Positions 8,826-17,814 of a DNA stretch of 64,000 bases are shown here, piece after piece. The stretch comes from Candidatus Thorarchaeota archaeon. Lineage in GTDB: Archaea > Asgardarchaeota > Thorarchaeia > Thorarchaeales > Thorarchaeaceae. Numbering within the stretch: the first letter of the stretch is position 1; every line of letters begins with the position of its first letter. The notes beneath the pieces are model-generated. The model was not told the DNA's origin. It searched no databases and saw nothing but the letters and a program-made list of their open reading frames with translations. The stretch spans positions 38,028 through 102,027 of the forward strand of contig DXJO01000001.1 in NCBI GenBank assembly GCA_019057475.1, given 5' to 3'. A program made the position numbers and the translations under genes.

Positions 8826-9335
8826 ATGTGGCAGCAGATTGTCGAGCGTTTCAATGATATGCCTCTCAGGCTGAAAGTTGCAAGAGCGTTGATTTGTCAC
8901 GGTTTCCACATCGAAGCCCCGGGAGTTATCAAATGCATGGACGTGCGAATACCTCTCAAGGCGATAGGTGACGCGCTAGATGTGGACCGGCGAACCGTTC
9001 GCGCAACAACTGAGGATGTCTGCAATGACGAGGCCATCTTCAAGTTCTTCTCCCTAATTCGTCCAGCAGGAGCATCGCTTGAGAAGGTGGCGAAGCTTCT
9101 GGGATACGGGGTCGTGACAATCTACGTAGAGAGTCCTGAGGACCCCGGTATTCTATCACAGGTTACCTCAACCATATCGGGTCATGGTGTTTCGATACGC
9201 CAAGTGCTAGCTGAGGATGCTGCCATTTGCGAAGAAGCCTGTTTGAAGGTCGTGACTGAAGAGCCAATGAAAGGGGCCGCGATAGAGGCGCTGGCTTCCA
9301 TACCAGGAGTCAACCGCGTGATTATCGAAAGATAG
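8826..9335 (+). CDS. HTH and ACT-domain regulator of amino-acid metabolism (COG2061-like)
   Basis: 169 residues. Residues about 1-80 form a helical DNA-binding-like region (IPLKAIGDALDVDRRTVRAT is a plausible helix-turn-helix). Residues about 95-169 form an ACT domain: VVTIYVESPEDPGILSQVTS followed by ISGHGVSIRQVLAED, with the Gly at the ligand-binding turn. COG2061 archaeal proteins are predicted allosteric regulators of amino-acid metabolism, often linked to homoserine dehydrogenase. No such enzyme lies nearby, so the target is unknown. The ligand is likely an amino acid by family analogy. Confidence 0.72.
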   Translation: MWQQIVERFNDMPLRLKVARALICHGFHIEAPGVIKCMDVRIPLKAIGDALDVDRRTVRATTEDVCNDEAIFKFFSLIRPAGASLEKVAKLLGYGVVTIYVESPEDPGILSQVTSTISGHGVSIRQVLAEDAAICEEACLKVVTEEPMKGAAIEALASIPGVNRVIIER

Positions 9336-9407
9336 TCGGTCACTCAACATCCGATTTGGGAAAGATGAAAAGGCATATGACGCGCTCCACGGAGAGCGTC
9401 TAGTCCC

Positions 9408-10694
9408 ATGGAATCTGTTAGATCTGAAACCGATGCACAGCAGGAGAAAACGGTTTCCTCCAGCAGCATGAGGCAGGTTTTAGCGCTCGCGCTGTCCTTG
9501 AGCATTCTACAGATTGGTTTTGGCATCATCATGCCCATCTTCCCATTCTACATCATCGAGCTAGGAGTGGGCGCAACCGAGTTGGGAATACTTGCGGCCT
9601 CCTTTGCAATAGCAAGGATTGTGCTGGCTGGCCCGTTAGGACGGCTATCGGATAAGGTTGGCAGGAAACCGGTTTTGACATTTGCGCTCGTGGGTTTTGC
9701 TGCAGCTAATGTCATCTATGCATTTGCTGATACAATTCTTGTGATGATTGCAGCACGAGTGCTTGAGGGTGCAGTTTCCGCAGGCTTCTTTCCGGCGGCC
9801 AATGCCTACGTTTCAGACGTCACGACGGTTGAGAACAGAGGAAAGGCAATGGGCTATCTCAGTATGGGTAGCAATGTTGGTTTTGTCGTGGGCCCGACTG
9901 TTGGAGGTATCATGGCTCAATTCTTGGGCTTCAGGCTTCCTTTCATAGTAGCTGCTGGTGCTACGCTTTTCACTTTGCTCCTTATCCTAGTGCTAATACA
10001 TGAGCCGGATCGTCAGGTTGCGACACGTGAACTGGATACGAGAAAGGCGCCATCACTTCGCGAAGTATTTAGCTTCAATCGAAAGGCATACAGTGTTCTT
10101 GGATTTGCCATGTTTGCAACCATGTTTTCGATTGGTATCCTCGAGGTCGCATTCATGATAGACGCGGTTGTAAGGCTCGGAATCACACCCATCGAGATAG
10201 GCGCATTCTTTGGGATCATGGGTATGGTCATGATTATTGGAAGCGCAGTCTTTGGTTCGATATCAGACAGCGTTGGAAGAACACCCCTGATCGTGGTCGG
10301 CTCGTTTATTGGCACAATTGCGATGTTCATATTTGCACTTGCTTCTTCGTTCTTCGATCTCGCCATCGCTGGCTTGGTCCTGGGAATCGGCTTTTCAATG
10401 AGAGGTCCTTCCATTCAAGCTCTTATTGCCGACCTCACACATCCTCGTTCCTACGGGGCTGTCATGGGTGCATATGGCGCGGTAAGCAACAGCGCCTATG
10501 TTGTTGGCCCCTTGCTTGGAGGTTATCTCTACGACCAGCTAGGTACTTCAGTAGTGAGTCTAATTATTGGCGCATGGGTAGCGACTGCTGGTGGAGTCGC
10601 TGCGTGGGTAGGGCTTCCTATGAGCACAAAGCCTGTTTGTGAGGCAGTTCAAACAGAATCCTCCACAGAGAAGGGTTCACAGATTTCTGACTGA
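9408..10694 (+). CDS. Major facilitator superfamily transporter, drug-efflux-like
   Basis: 428 residues with about 12 membrane segments. Between segments 2 and 3 is the MFS motif A, GRLSDKVGRKPVL; a degenerate repeat, GSISDSVGRTPLIV, stands at the start of the second half. The segment MGYLSMGSNVGFVVGPTVGG resembles motif C of the 12-TM and 14-TM antiporters (GxxxGPxxGG), which marks proton-coupled exporters such as the tetracycline-efflux group. The substrate cannot be read from sequence. The gene converges on the Memo gene with only 6 bases between the stops. Confidence 0.85.
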   Translation: MESVRSETDAQQEKTVSSSSMRQVLALALSLSILQIGFGIIMPIFPFYIIELGVGATELGILAASFAIARIVLAGPLGRLSDKVGRKPVLTFALVGFAAANVIYAFADTILVMIAARVLEGAVSAGFFPAANAYVSDVTTVENRGKAMGYLSMGSNVGFVVGPTVGGIMAQFLGFRLPFIVAAGATLFTLLLILVLIHEPDRQVATRELDTRKAPSLREVFSFNRKAYSVLGFAMFATMFSIGILEVAFMIDAVVRLGITPIEIGAFFGIMGMVMIIGSAVFGSISDSVGRTPLIVVGSFIGTIAMFIFALASSFFDLAIAGLVLGIGFSMRGPSIQALIADLTHPRSYGAVMGAYGAVSNSAYVVGPLLGGYLYDQLGTSVVSLIIGAWVATAGGVAAWVGLPMSTKPVCEAVQTESSTEKGSQISD

Positions 10695-10700
10695 TGACGT

Positions 10701-11540
10701 CTACACAATCTCGGCGGCAACATAGGCTACTACGCTGCTCTTGTCACCAGTGACGTCCCCCGAGTTTGTGTACTTGATGAGTCTGAACGATGTTGCACCA
10801 ATCTCTTTTGCGAACACCATGGCGGCAGCCACCGGCCCCGCGCCACAAATGCTCAATCTGTGTTTCTTGACAAACCCGAAGAAGCCTTCGGGGTCCATAT
10901 ATTCCAAGTATTCCATGGCTTGGTTGTCCTTCTTCCGCGCGGTGTCCGCTGATTCAAAGTGAGTGAAGTCCGTACTAGCAATCACAAGGATGTCCATCTC
11001 ATCAGCAAGCTTTGCTACTGTCTTACCAATGGACTCACAGACTTGATATGACTGGTCGCTGATGCATATCGGTACGAAGCTCAATCCCTCCCCAAGCGTG
11101 TACTGCAGAAATGGTAGCTGAACCTCGATTGAATGTTCTCTGTTATGCGCAATGCAGTCCACTGAAGCTATGGGGTTCTCGTCCACAATCGCTGGGCCAA
11201 GTTCGGTATCATATTTGACCACACCCAGCGGCGTCTGCCAATCCTCTGCGCAAACAGCAAGCCTATCTCCAATGCCAGTATGATTTGGACCAAAGATCAC
11301 AATGTGGTCTGGTCTTCCATCATCGAAGAGCCTAAGGTATGAATGAGCTGCAGGCATCCCAGAGTACATGTACCCTGCGTGCGGTGCAATCAGCGCCTTT
11401 ATGCTCCTTGATGTGCCAGGCTCGCCCTCAGGCGCTCTGCCTGGGCCAAGTTCTCCTAGAAAGCAGTTCTTGAGCCTCTGAACCAGAACGGCTTCATGTC
11501 CTTCATAGAATGATCCAGCAACAACCGGCAGTCGAACCAT
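10701..11540 (-). CDS. Memo-family protein (AmmeMemoRadiSam system protein B)
   Basis: 279 residues, the standard length. It opens with VRLPVVAGSFYEG and has IAPHAGYMYSGMPAAHSYL, then FGPNHTGIG and an ASTDFTHFES segment; these hold the histidines that line the Memo active-site pocket, which resembles class III extradiol dioxygenases. A Cys-bearing CGAGPVAAAMVFAKE segment near the C-terminus also matches. The biochemical role in archaea is unsettled; eukaryotic Memo binds copper. The usual partners (AMMECR1 and a radical-SAM protein) are not in the window. It lies just downstream of hisS on the same strand with about 90 bases between. Confidence 0.9.
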   Translation of the reverse strand: MVRLPVVAGSFYEGHEAVLVQRLKNCFLGELGPGRAPEGEPGTSRSIKALIAPHAGYMYSGMPAAHSYLRLFDDGRPDHIVIFGPNHTGIGDRLAVCAEDWQTPLGVVKYDTELGPAIVDENPIASVDCIAHNREHSIEVQLPFLQYTLGEGLSFVPICISDQSYQVCESIGKTVAKLADEMDILVIASTDFTHFESADTARKKDNQAMEYLEYMDPEGFFGFVKKHRLSICGAGPVAAAMVFAKEIGATSFRLIKYTNSGDVTGDKSSVVAYVAAEIV

Positions 11541-11632
11541 TGGCTATCCCATCAACCCCTTCTAGCTTGGCTTGAGAAAAGCTTTTGGTATTCCTGCAAA
11601 TTATGAAATATGCCTTCGCCTCAATGGGCATT

Positions 11633-12934
11633 CTATTTTTCTCGAATGATGTTCACTAGATTGTCAGGACTCACTTGCTGAGTTTCCTTAGTACGCATGT
11701 TTCTCAAGCTTACTTCTCCTTTTTCTTGGTCTCGAGCTCCGACAATCACAACGAAACGTGCATTCTTGGCGTCTGCTTGCTCCAGCAGTTTCTTGAGAGG
11801 CCTCTCCATAAGATCCACCTCACACGATATGCCTACCCTAACTAATTCATTTCGGAGTTTCATTGCGTATTTGACCATTGGCTGCTTGATTGGAGCAATG
11901 AAAACATCAAGCTGAAACGCGAGTATCTTGCCCAATCCTCTGAATAGTAGTACATCCACTATCCTGTCGATGCCTAAGGAAATCCCAGTCGCAGCAGTGG
12001 ATTGACCTCCGAATCGTTCGATGAGCGCGTCATATCGACCGCCTCCTGCAATCGAGCCTATGCTGGGTTTGCCAAGATACCTGGCTTCAAAGACCGCCCC
12101 GGTGTAATAATCAAGGCCTCTTGCTAGGGACATATCGAATTCGGTGAGCTTGCCAACGCCACTCTCATCAAAGATTTCCGCCATTTGTATGAGTTCATCA
12201 ACACCTTCAATTCCAATTTCAGAACCCTCTAGCAATTCTCGGAATTCATCAAGCGTGTTGAGTCCGATGCCTCTGAGTTTGATTGCGTCTAACAGGAATT
12301 CACTTTCTTCCTCGCCAATCCCTCTTGCCTTCAACTCGTCGACCACGCCATTTCTTCCAATCTTGTCGAGTTTGTCAATGGCTCGGAAGCATTCATGAGC
12401 CAGACTGTCTTTAACACCTGCTCTCTCTGTGAGTCCCTTGAGGACTTTCCTGTTGTTAATTTTCATCACGTAGTTGTCCTCAATGGTTCGCCTCGCGAAC
12501 TCAAGAGCAACAAGAACTACTTCCGCATCAGCAGCTGGACTAGCTGAGCCAATTACGTCCACATCGGCTTGCATGAACTCTCTGTATCGACTCGCTTGCG
12601 GTCTGTCATACCTCCAAGCCTTGCCCACAGCATATCGCTTGAATGGCTTGGGCAAATGGGGGTTTGATGCGACGATGCGCGCGAGAGGAACAGTGAGGTC
12701 AAATCTGAGGCCTACCTCCCGCTTTCCCTTATCCAGAAACTTGAATGTTTCAGCCTCAATCTCTTCGCCTCCCTTGGCGGAAAGCGTTTCCCATAGCTCC
12801 ATCACTGGAGAATCAAGGGGTTCGTAGCCGTACAGACGGAAGACATCAACTGCTGTTCTGATAAGAAAGTCTCGGACCCTCATGTTGGGCCCCATAATAT
12901 CTCGCATGCCTCGAACTGTTCTTAACTCACTCAC
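11633..12934 (-). CDS. hisS: Histidyl-tRNA synthetase
   Basis: 433 residues from a GTG at 12934. Class II synthetase motifs are in order: RTVRGMRDIMGP at the N-terminus, motif 2 around RYDRPQASRYREFMQADVDV, the histidine loop GLDYYTGAVFEAR, and motif 3 GGGRYDALIERFGG with GISLGIDRI. The C-terminal 90 residues (VFIAPIKQPMV onward) are the anticodon-binding domain. The enzyme charges tRNA-His in the cytoplasm. An ATG lies ten codons upstream, but the GGGAGGT at 12947-12941, six bases before the GTG, decides the start; the upstream extension (PFEYPGGF) reads through the ribosome site and looks non-coding. Confidence 0.95.
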   Translation of the reverse strand: MSELRTVRGMRDIMGPNMRVRDFLIRTAVDVFRLYGYEPLDSPVMELWETLSAKGGEEIEAETFKFLDKGKREVGLRFDLTVPLARIVASNPHLPKPFKRYAVGKAWRYDRPQASRYREFMQADVDVIGSASPAADAEVVLVALEFARRTIEDNYVMKINNRKVLKGLTERAGVKDSLAHECFRAIDKLDKIGRNGVVDELKARGIGEEESEFLLDAIKLRGIGLNTLDEFRELLEGSEIGIEGVDELIQMAEIFDESGVGKLTEFDMSLARGLDYYTGAVFEARYLGKPSIGSIAGGGRYDALIERFGGQSTAATGISLGIDRIVDVLLFRGLGKILAFQLDVFIAPIKQPMVKYAMKLRNELVRVGISCEVDLMERPLKKLLEQADAKNARFVVIVGARDQEKGEVSLRNMRTKETQQVSPDNLVNIIREK

Positions 12935-12940
12935 TCTGAA

Positions 12941-12947
12941 ACCTCCC
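12941..12947 (-). promoter_or_regulatory. Ribosome binding site deciding the hisS start
   Basis: GGGAGGT on the minus strand, six bases before GTG at 12934. It fits a GTG start for HisRS and argues against the in-frame ATG at 12964, which lies upstream of this site. Confidence 0.75.
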
Positions 12948-13160
12948 GGATATTCGAACGGCAACGTGACGAGATGGCCGGAAGGACTACGGCGTCCCTA
13001 AAGAAATAGATGAACTTGGCCACCAGCATTCATCATTGTCACCAACACGGGCATTGAGCTAATGCGGTTTAAATCTTGCGCTAGGCAATAGGGATAATGC
13101 CCGACCACAACAGCAGTAGGTACACGGAAGTGCAAAGAAAAAGGGCGGTTGAGGCAGGAT

Positions 13161-13829
13161 TCAATCCAGCCTCGTGCTCTTCAACAGTGTGCGAAGTGGA
13201 ATATCTGCATGCTCACCAGTTGGAAGGGATCTCCTGACAGTCATCGGGAGGTTTCCTGCTTTGAGCTCATGTTCGGCAAGAGCGAATAGGCCGCTTGGCG
13301 CAGTCTTTATGTTGACAAGAATCGGTGCACCCATTGAGATCTGCAGAGCACGTGCACCAATGATTCTGGCCTTCTCAAATCTCGTGAGCCACTTGGGTCC
13401 GAATGGAATTCCCATCTTCACCCTCTCTCGGTCCAGCCCCGTTTCCAATGACATTCTCTTTTCGACACGAACGATTTGCTCAGCAGGCGGAAGTTCGTGT
13501 TTATCTGGATCTGGTTCCGCTGCCTTCTTTCTCTTGGCCTTTTTCGCCTTTCCTGTTATATCTACGGCTCCTGACGCGATGGCTTCTGCCAAAGTCTTCG
13601 ACCCGGTTATGTATGTTTCAGCTTTCTTAACACTAATGCCTGGTACAGCTGAGGCAAGATCTTCAGCCTTCGATTTAGATAGCTTCTCCAATGAATCGAA
13701 ACCCGCCGCCACCATCTTTTCTGCAGTCTTGGGTCCTATACCAGGTATGTTGACCAAAATTACAGCTGGATTAATCGGCTCTTGTGTCTCTGTTTCATCT
13801 GTCTTTTCGGGTTCGGGGCCTTTTGACAT
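13161..13829 (-). CDS. rpo6: Helix-hairpin-helix domain fused to RNA polymerase subunit Rpo6 (RpoK/RPB6)
   Basis: 222 residues from an ATG at 13829 (a GTG three codons earlier is possible; GGTG lies 5 bases before the ATG). Residues about 20-80 contain two helix-hairpin-helix motifs, [19 protein letters not shown] and [15 protein letters not shown], as in non-specific DNA-binding modules. A Lys-rich linker follows (about residues 90-110). The C-terminal third is archaeal Rpo6: [20 protein letters not shown], then [10 protein letters not shown] and [16 protein letters not shown], the RPB6 core that clamps the largest subunit during polymerase assembly. Stand-alone archaeal Rpo6 is usually only about 55-100 residues, so this is a large N-terminal extension. 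It lies 36 bases after the thermosome stop and is co-directional. A T-rich tract follows the stop. Confidence 0.88.
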   Translation of the reverse strand: MSKGPEPEKTDETETQEPINPAVILVNIPGIGPKTAEKMVAAGFDSLEKLSKSKAEDLASAVPGISVKKAETYITGSKTLAEAIASGAVDITGKAKKAKRKKAAEPDPDKHELPPAEQIVRVEKRMSLETGLDRERVKMGIPFGPKWLTRFEKARIIGARALQISMGAPILVNIKTAPSGLFALAEHELKAGNLPMTVRRSLPTGEHADIPLRTLLKSTRLD

Positions 13830-13865
13830 GTTCAACACCGGTTAGAGTATCTCGCTTAACTGCTT

Positions 13866-15500
13866 CTATTCGTCGTCGAAGTCCTCGCCGCCAGGTCCTC
13901 CTGGGCCGCCCATGCCGCCCATTCCCTTGCTGGCTATGACATCGTCGATTTTCAAAATCATCTGTGCCGCCTCGGAGGCTGACATGACGATCTGTTTGCT
14001 GACAAGCGCTGGTTCGATAATGCGAGTTTGTTTCATGTCCCGCACCTTTCCTTTGGTGATATCCACACCATAGGTTGACTTGCCTTCGGTATGAGCAGAC
14101 CTGAGGCTGACGAGAATGTCGATTGGATCAAGTCCTGCGTTCTCTGCAAGGGTAACTGGAATCACCTCTGCAGCATCAGCGAATGCGTTGACCGCATACT
14201 GCTCTCGTCCTTCAAGTGACGACGCGTATTTGCGCAATCGCGTTGCTATTGCACTCGCAAGCGCACCACCACCATATGTAATCTTGGGATGGATGACTAT
14301 ATCGCGCACGACGTACAATGCATCGTTTAGCGCACGATCAACTTCATCAACTACGTGACTGGTTCCTCCGCGTACCATCAGTGTGGCGACAGAGCTCTTA
14401 GCGGTTCCCTCAATAAAGAGCATCTTATCTTCGCCTACAAACCTCTGTTCCACAACCTTTGCTTTGCCAAGATCGGCCTTTGTGAGGTTCTGGACTTTGG
14501 ATACGATTACTGCTCCAGTAGCCTTGTGAAGGCGCTCGACATCCGACTTCTTGATTCTGCGCACCGCAAGAATGCCATTCTTTGCAAGATAATGCTGTGC
14601 CACATCATCAATGCCCTTCTGGGCAATTACAACGTTCGCTCCTGATTCCACTATCTTATCGACCATGCTCTTAAGCATGCGTTGCTCTTCGTCGAGGAAG
14701 TTCTGCATTGCAGTGGGATCAGTTATCTGAATCTTTGCATCGAATTCTGTTTTGGTGACTTCGAGTGCTGATTCTATGAGCGCTATCTTGGCTTGCTCAA
14801 TCTTCTTCGGCATACCCGGATGAACTATTTCCTTGTCCAGGACTAGACCCTTGACCAGTTCCGTTTCATCAGCTGGCATTCCCTGTTGCTTCTGACGGGG
14901 CAAGTTATCCATGTCGATATCTTCACCCTCAGCTAGATCCTTGCTTACAAGGAGAATCGCATCGACCACAATCTTGGCGAGCCAGTCGCGTGAAGCGGAT
15001 ACAAACTTGCTTGACATGGCAACCTTCGCCGCATCAATGAGCGTTTTCCTATAATCTGAGCTGGATGGATCTACTGTTACAGATTCTTCTTCAATGACAT
15101 CGATTGCCATCTTAGCGGCTTTCCTATAACCACTGATTATGGTTGTCGGATGGATGTTTTGGTCCAAGAGTCCCTCAGCTTTCTTGAGCAATTCACCAGT
15201 TAAAACGGCGGCTGTGGTTGTGCCGTCGCCAACCTCCTGGTCTACGGTCTTGCTGACTTCGATAACCATCTTGGCGGCCGGGTGTGCCACGTCCATCTCC
15301 TTCAGAATGGTCGCTCCGTCATTGGTCACGGTGATGTCCCCGAAGGAATCAACTAGCATCTTATCCATGCCCTTGGGCCCTAGCGCTGATTTGACTGCCT
15401 CACCAATCACAATTGCAGCCATGATGTTGTTTCTCTGAGCATCACGCCCACGTGTTCTCTCAGTATCTTCTCTGAGGACAATTATCGGTTGCTGACTCAT
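13866..15500 (-). CDS. thsA: Thermosome subunit (group II chaperonin)
   Basis: 544 residues, full length. The ATP-site signatures are present: ALGPKGMDKMLVDSFGDITV, TNDGATILKEM and GDGTTTAAVLTGELL (residues 91-105), with the catalytic Asp in DGTT. The apical domain and the C-terminal equatorial AENAGLDPIDIL segment follow, and the tail is Gly-Met rich (GGMGGPGGPGG) ending in acidic residues, as in archaeal thermosomes. It forms the double-ring ATP-dependent folding chamber in the cytoplasm. The ATG has GGAGG nine bases upstream. Farther upstream is a TATA-like TTAAATG near 15585. An inverted repeat, TAGTCC and GGACTA, lies at 15518-15540 in the leader. Whether other subunits form a hetero-oligomer is unknown. 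Confidence 0.97.
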   Translation of the reverse strand: MSQQPIIVLREDTERTRGRDAQRNNIMAAIVIGEAVKSALGPKGMDKMLVDSFGDITVTNDGATILKEMDVAHPAAKMVIEVSKTVDQEVGDGTTTAAVLTGELLKKAEGLLDQNIHPTTIISGYRKAAKMAIDVIEEESVTVDPSSSDYRKTLIDAAKVAMSSKFVSASRDWLAKIVVDAILLVSKDLAEGEDIDMDNLPRQKQQGMPADETELVKGLVLDKEIVHPGMPKKIEQAKIALIESALEVTKTEFDAKIQITDPTAMQNFLDEEQRMLKSMVDKIVESGANVVIAQKGIDDVAQHYLAKNGILAVRRIKKSDVERLHKATGAVIVSKVQNLTKADLGKAKVVEQRFVGEDKMLFIEGTAKSSVATLMVRGGTSHVVDEVDRALNDALYVVRDIVIHPKITYGGGALASAIATRLRKYASSLEGREQYAVNAFADAAEVIPVTLAENAGLDPIDILVSLRSAHTEGKSTYGVDITKGKVRDMKQTRIIEPALVSKQIVMSASEAAQMILKIDDVIASKGMGGMGGPGGPGGEDFDDE

Positions 15501-15675
15501 TATCTACATCCTCCACCTAGTCCGCATCCTAATTGGACTAGCCAGATAAAACTGTACATGCACTTCGTCTTCTGAATTGCATTTAAGCGTTGTCTTCCGT
15601 CCATCAGGCGATACGCCGTGCCGCAACTATGGAGGGATAAAAAGGTTGTCAGAAACACAGGTGTAGAGCATTCTT

Positions 15676-16593
15676 TCACTCATCAAGGATGGGTCTTCGA
15701 AGCACGATGTTATCTCCCTTCTTGGCTCCTATTGCTTGAGAAATATGCGGGCACTTGCCTTTGAGAATGTAGTAGGTTTCCACATTGGTTTCTCGCTGAA
15801 TCTCCGGAAATGTTTCAATGTTGGCTTGTCCCTTGGAGAACACCAAATCGCTTGAATCAACCATCTTGAGAAACTCCTTGCTGACCCACCGCCTTGGCAC
15901 TCCGTGTGCCCACGCTCCGGTATTCGTGATGTCAGCCAATTTCTCAATTTCAGTTCCTCTAACATCCTCCTCTGTTGCGTCGTTGATCATCGGTCCGCCT
16001 TTCACCACGTAAGTCACTCTCCACTCGAGCTTCACAAGAAGACGTAGCAATGGAATGTCAAACAGGTTCTCGCCAGCGTTATCAGCAATAAAAAGAAGGT
16101 TTCCCTTTCTGGTGACAAGAGTCTGCCACAGATGACGAGAGTCATCCAAATCGAAACCCTCATCCATTACTTGAGTGAACGTTTCCTCTAGCTCGGAGAG
16201 ATTTGCTTCATGACCCGCAGTATTGAAGTCAATCACGTTTCCTGCGATGGATGCAGCAAGTGCTGCTCTCAGTCTTTCGTAGCCAGAGAATCCAAGCACA
16301 ATTCCCTCTACTGCAGGTAGCGCCTTCTTGGCTGCTTCAATGCTCTGAGCTTTCAACTCGCGGTAAGGATCTTTCACACCACTGATTTCGTAGATCTCTC
16401 GATAGAGCTCGATAGATAGAGTTGCAGGATCTGTCTTCTTCTTGAAGCCAGTTGCCAGCCGGGAATACGCCAATGCGAATAGCTTGAAACGATCATTTTC
16501 ATTGTCTGTCAGTAGTGGAATCAGGGTACTCAGGCTGTGTATTATGCAGGCCGAACACTCTGGAACTAGCGGAACCTCAATCCTGTGTGTCAT
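15676..16593 (-). CDS. DUF89 / ARMT1-like metal-dependent damage-control phosphatase
   Basis: 305 residues. Signatures are an N-terminal PECSACIIHSL, a catalytic-type segment LLFIADNAGENLFDIPLLR (D-N-x-G-E) and VVKGGPMINDATEEDV, with a later SKGQANIETFPE. These match DUF89, whose members dephosphorylate damaged or excess sugar-phosphate and related metabolites with a divalent metal. The archaeal substrate is unknown. The N-terminus overlaps the upstream RimI-like gene by 17 bases, so the two are almost certainly co-transcribed. Confidence 0.88.
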   Translation of the reverse strand: MTHRIEVPLVPECSACIIHSLSTLIPLLTDNENDRFKLFALAYSRLATGFKKKTDPATLSIELYREIYEISGVKDPYRELKAQSIEAAKKALPAVEGIVLGFSGYERLRAALAASIAGNVIDFNTAGHEANLSELEETFTQVMDEGFDLDDSRHLWQTLVTRKGNLLFIADNAGENLFDIPLLRLLVKLEWRVTYVVKGGPMINDATEEDVRGTEIEKLADITNTGAWAHGVPRRWVSKEFLKMVDSSDLVFSKGQANIETFPEIQRETNVETYYILKGKCPHISQAIGAKKGDNIVLRRPILDE

Positions 16594-17104
16594 GAACCGC
16601 TACTTCCTCTGTATTACTGACATGCTTCTTAATCATGAGATAGGCATCTTCTCCATCTCTGTAATATCCTTTCAAGACCCGCTTTATATCATATCCAAGC
16701 TTCTCGTAGATTTTGGTGGCTGCCTCATTGGCCTTTCTAACTTCAAGGAAGAACTCAGTGGCACCATATGATGCCATGCCTTCCATGCCGGCCTCAATCA
16801 GCTTGGTTCCCACACCATGGTGTCTACATTCGTCTGCAACAGCTATTGAAACAATATGTCCTTTCTTGACTGGAAATCGTCCGAAGCTTGAGATGCCTCT
16901 CTCAATTCTGCATATGATGTATCCGACAATACGACCCTCCTCGATAGCAACGAGGAATCCCTTTGGTGCGTGGTAATGAAGGCCTAGAAAGAATTGGTCA
17001 GGGTAATTTTCAGGAAGACTCGCGCGATTGATGGCAATAACTGCCTTCATATCTGAGGGCTCAAACTGCCGAATGTACTGCGGTTGAAATCCTCCCTCGG
17101 TCAT
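16577..17104 (-). CDS. RimI/Ard1-like N-terminal protein acetyltransferase
   Basis: 175 residues from an ATG at 17104; a GTG four codons earlier is possible. A TATA-like AATATAA lies about 25 bases before the ATG, which fits a leaderless transcript from the ATG. GNAT signatures are HIVSIAVADECRHHGVGTKL (acetyl-CoA loop) and EVRKANEAATKIYEKLGYDI, very close to archaeal Ard1/RimI enzymes that acetylate protein N-termini, including ribosomal proteins. The YYRDGEDAYLM C-terminal segment is also diagnostic of that group. It is translationally linked to the DUF89 gene downstream. Confidence 0.88.
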   Translation of the reverse strand: MTEGGFQPQYIRQFEPSDMKAVIAINRASLPENYPDQFFLGLHYHAPKGFLVAIEEGRIVGYIICRIERGISSFGRFPVKKGHIVSIAVADECRHHGVGTKLIEAGMEGMASYGATEFFLEVRKANEAATKIYEKLGYDIKRVLKGYYRDGEDAYLMIKKHVSNTEEVAVHDTQD

Positions 17105-17234
17105 GATTACAATCACGTTTGCCAGTTATATTATTGGTCACAGACATTCAGTCTTCTTTTATCACTTATGCAGCAGACGATTTCTGACACGAGATACAAA
17201 TGCCTTATTTGGCATCAGCATACAGTTTGATATA

Positions 17235-17804
17235 ATGAGTGTCATTCTCATTGGAGGCTCGCCTGGTACAGGGAAGACAAAGGTTGCCTCCATTCTCGGA
17301 GCAAAGCTTAACGTTGAGGTCATCTCACTGACCACCCTAGCGGATAAGGCAGGATGTGTGTCAATGAAAGATATGGTCCGAGACACTGGCATCATTAACG
17401 AGGATTGCCTTGTTGATGCGATAATCAAGGAAGTGGAAGAGAAGCGGAGGAGGGTGGTCCTCGAGGGCCACTACATCGACCTCGTTCCCAGCGGCTCCGT
17501 TGAGATTATCTTCATCCTTCGCGCACATCCTGCTGTTCTTCGCGAACGCCTAACAAAACGTGGGTACACCGAATCGAAGGTCAATGAGAATGTCGAAGCC
17601 GAGGTAATCGGTGTTTGCCAACTGGATGCTCTGGATTCATTTGGTGAAGAGAAGGTTATCGAGATTGATACTAGTCATAAACACCCCTCAGATTCCGTTG
17701 ATACAATACTCGAACTGATGAAGAATCCTACTCGAGGGAACCGAATAGACTGGATGCAGCAGTTGGAGCAAGAAGGGCGGCTAGATGATTTCCTAAGAGA
17801 CTAA
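17235..17804 (+). CDS. AK6/Fap7-type adenylate kinase
   Basis: 190 residues from the ATG at 17235 (the longer upstream reading lacks similarity). The P-loop GGSPGTGKT sits at residues 7-15. It is followed by VEVISLTTLADKAG and by VVLEGHYIDLVP, which replaces the usual NMP-binding layout of standard adenylate kinases. LRAHPAVLRERLTKRGY is the AK6 lid-side signature. Members phosphorylate AMP and, in eukaryotes and archaea, act with ribosomal protein uS11 in small-subunit maturation. The C-terminal WMQQLEQEGRLDDFLRD extension is typical. The gene is divergent from the RimI-like gene with about 130 bases between. Confidence 0.9.
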   Translation: MSVILIGGSPGTGKTKVASILGAKLNVEVISLTTLADKAGCVSMKDMVRDTGIINEDCLVDAIIKEVEEKRRRVVLEGHYIDLVPSGSVEIIFILRAHPAVLRERLTKRGYTESKVNENVEAEVIGVCQLDALDSFGEEKVIEIDTSHKHPSDSVDTILELMKNPTRGNRIDWMQQLEQEGRLDDFLRD

Positions 17805-17814
17805 ACGCCATGAG

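Noticed and set aside
13174..13845. A 223-codon plus-strand reading opposite the Rpo6 fusion
   Set aside because: It is antisense to a gene with clear family motifs, and its product is low-complexity and unlike any family.
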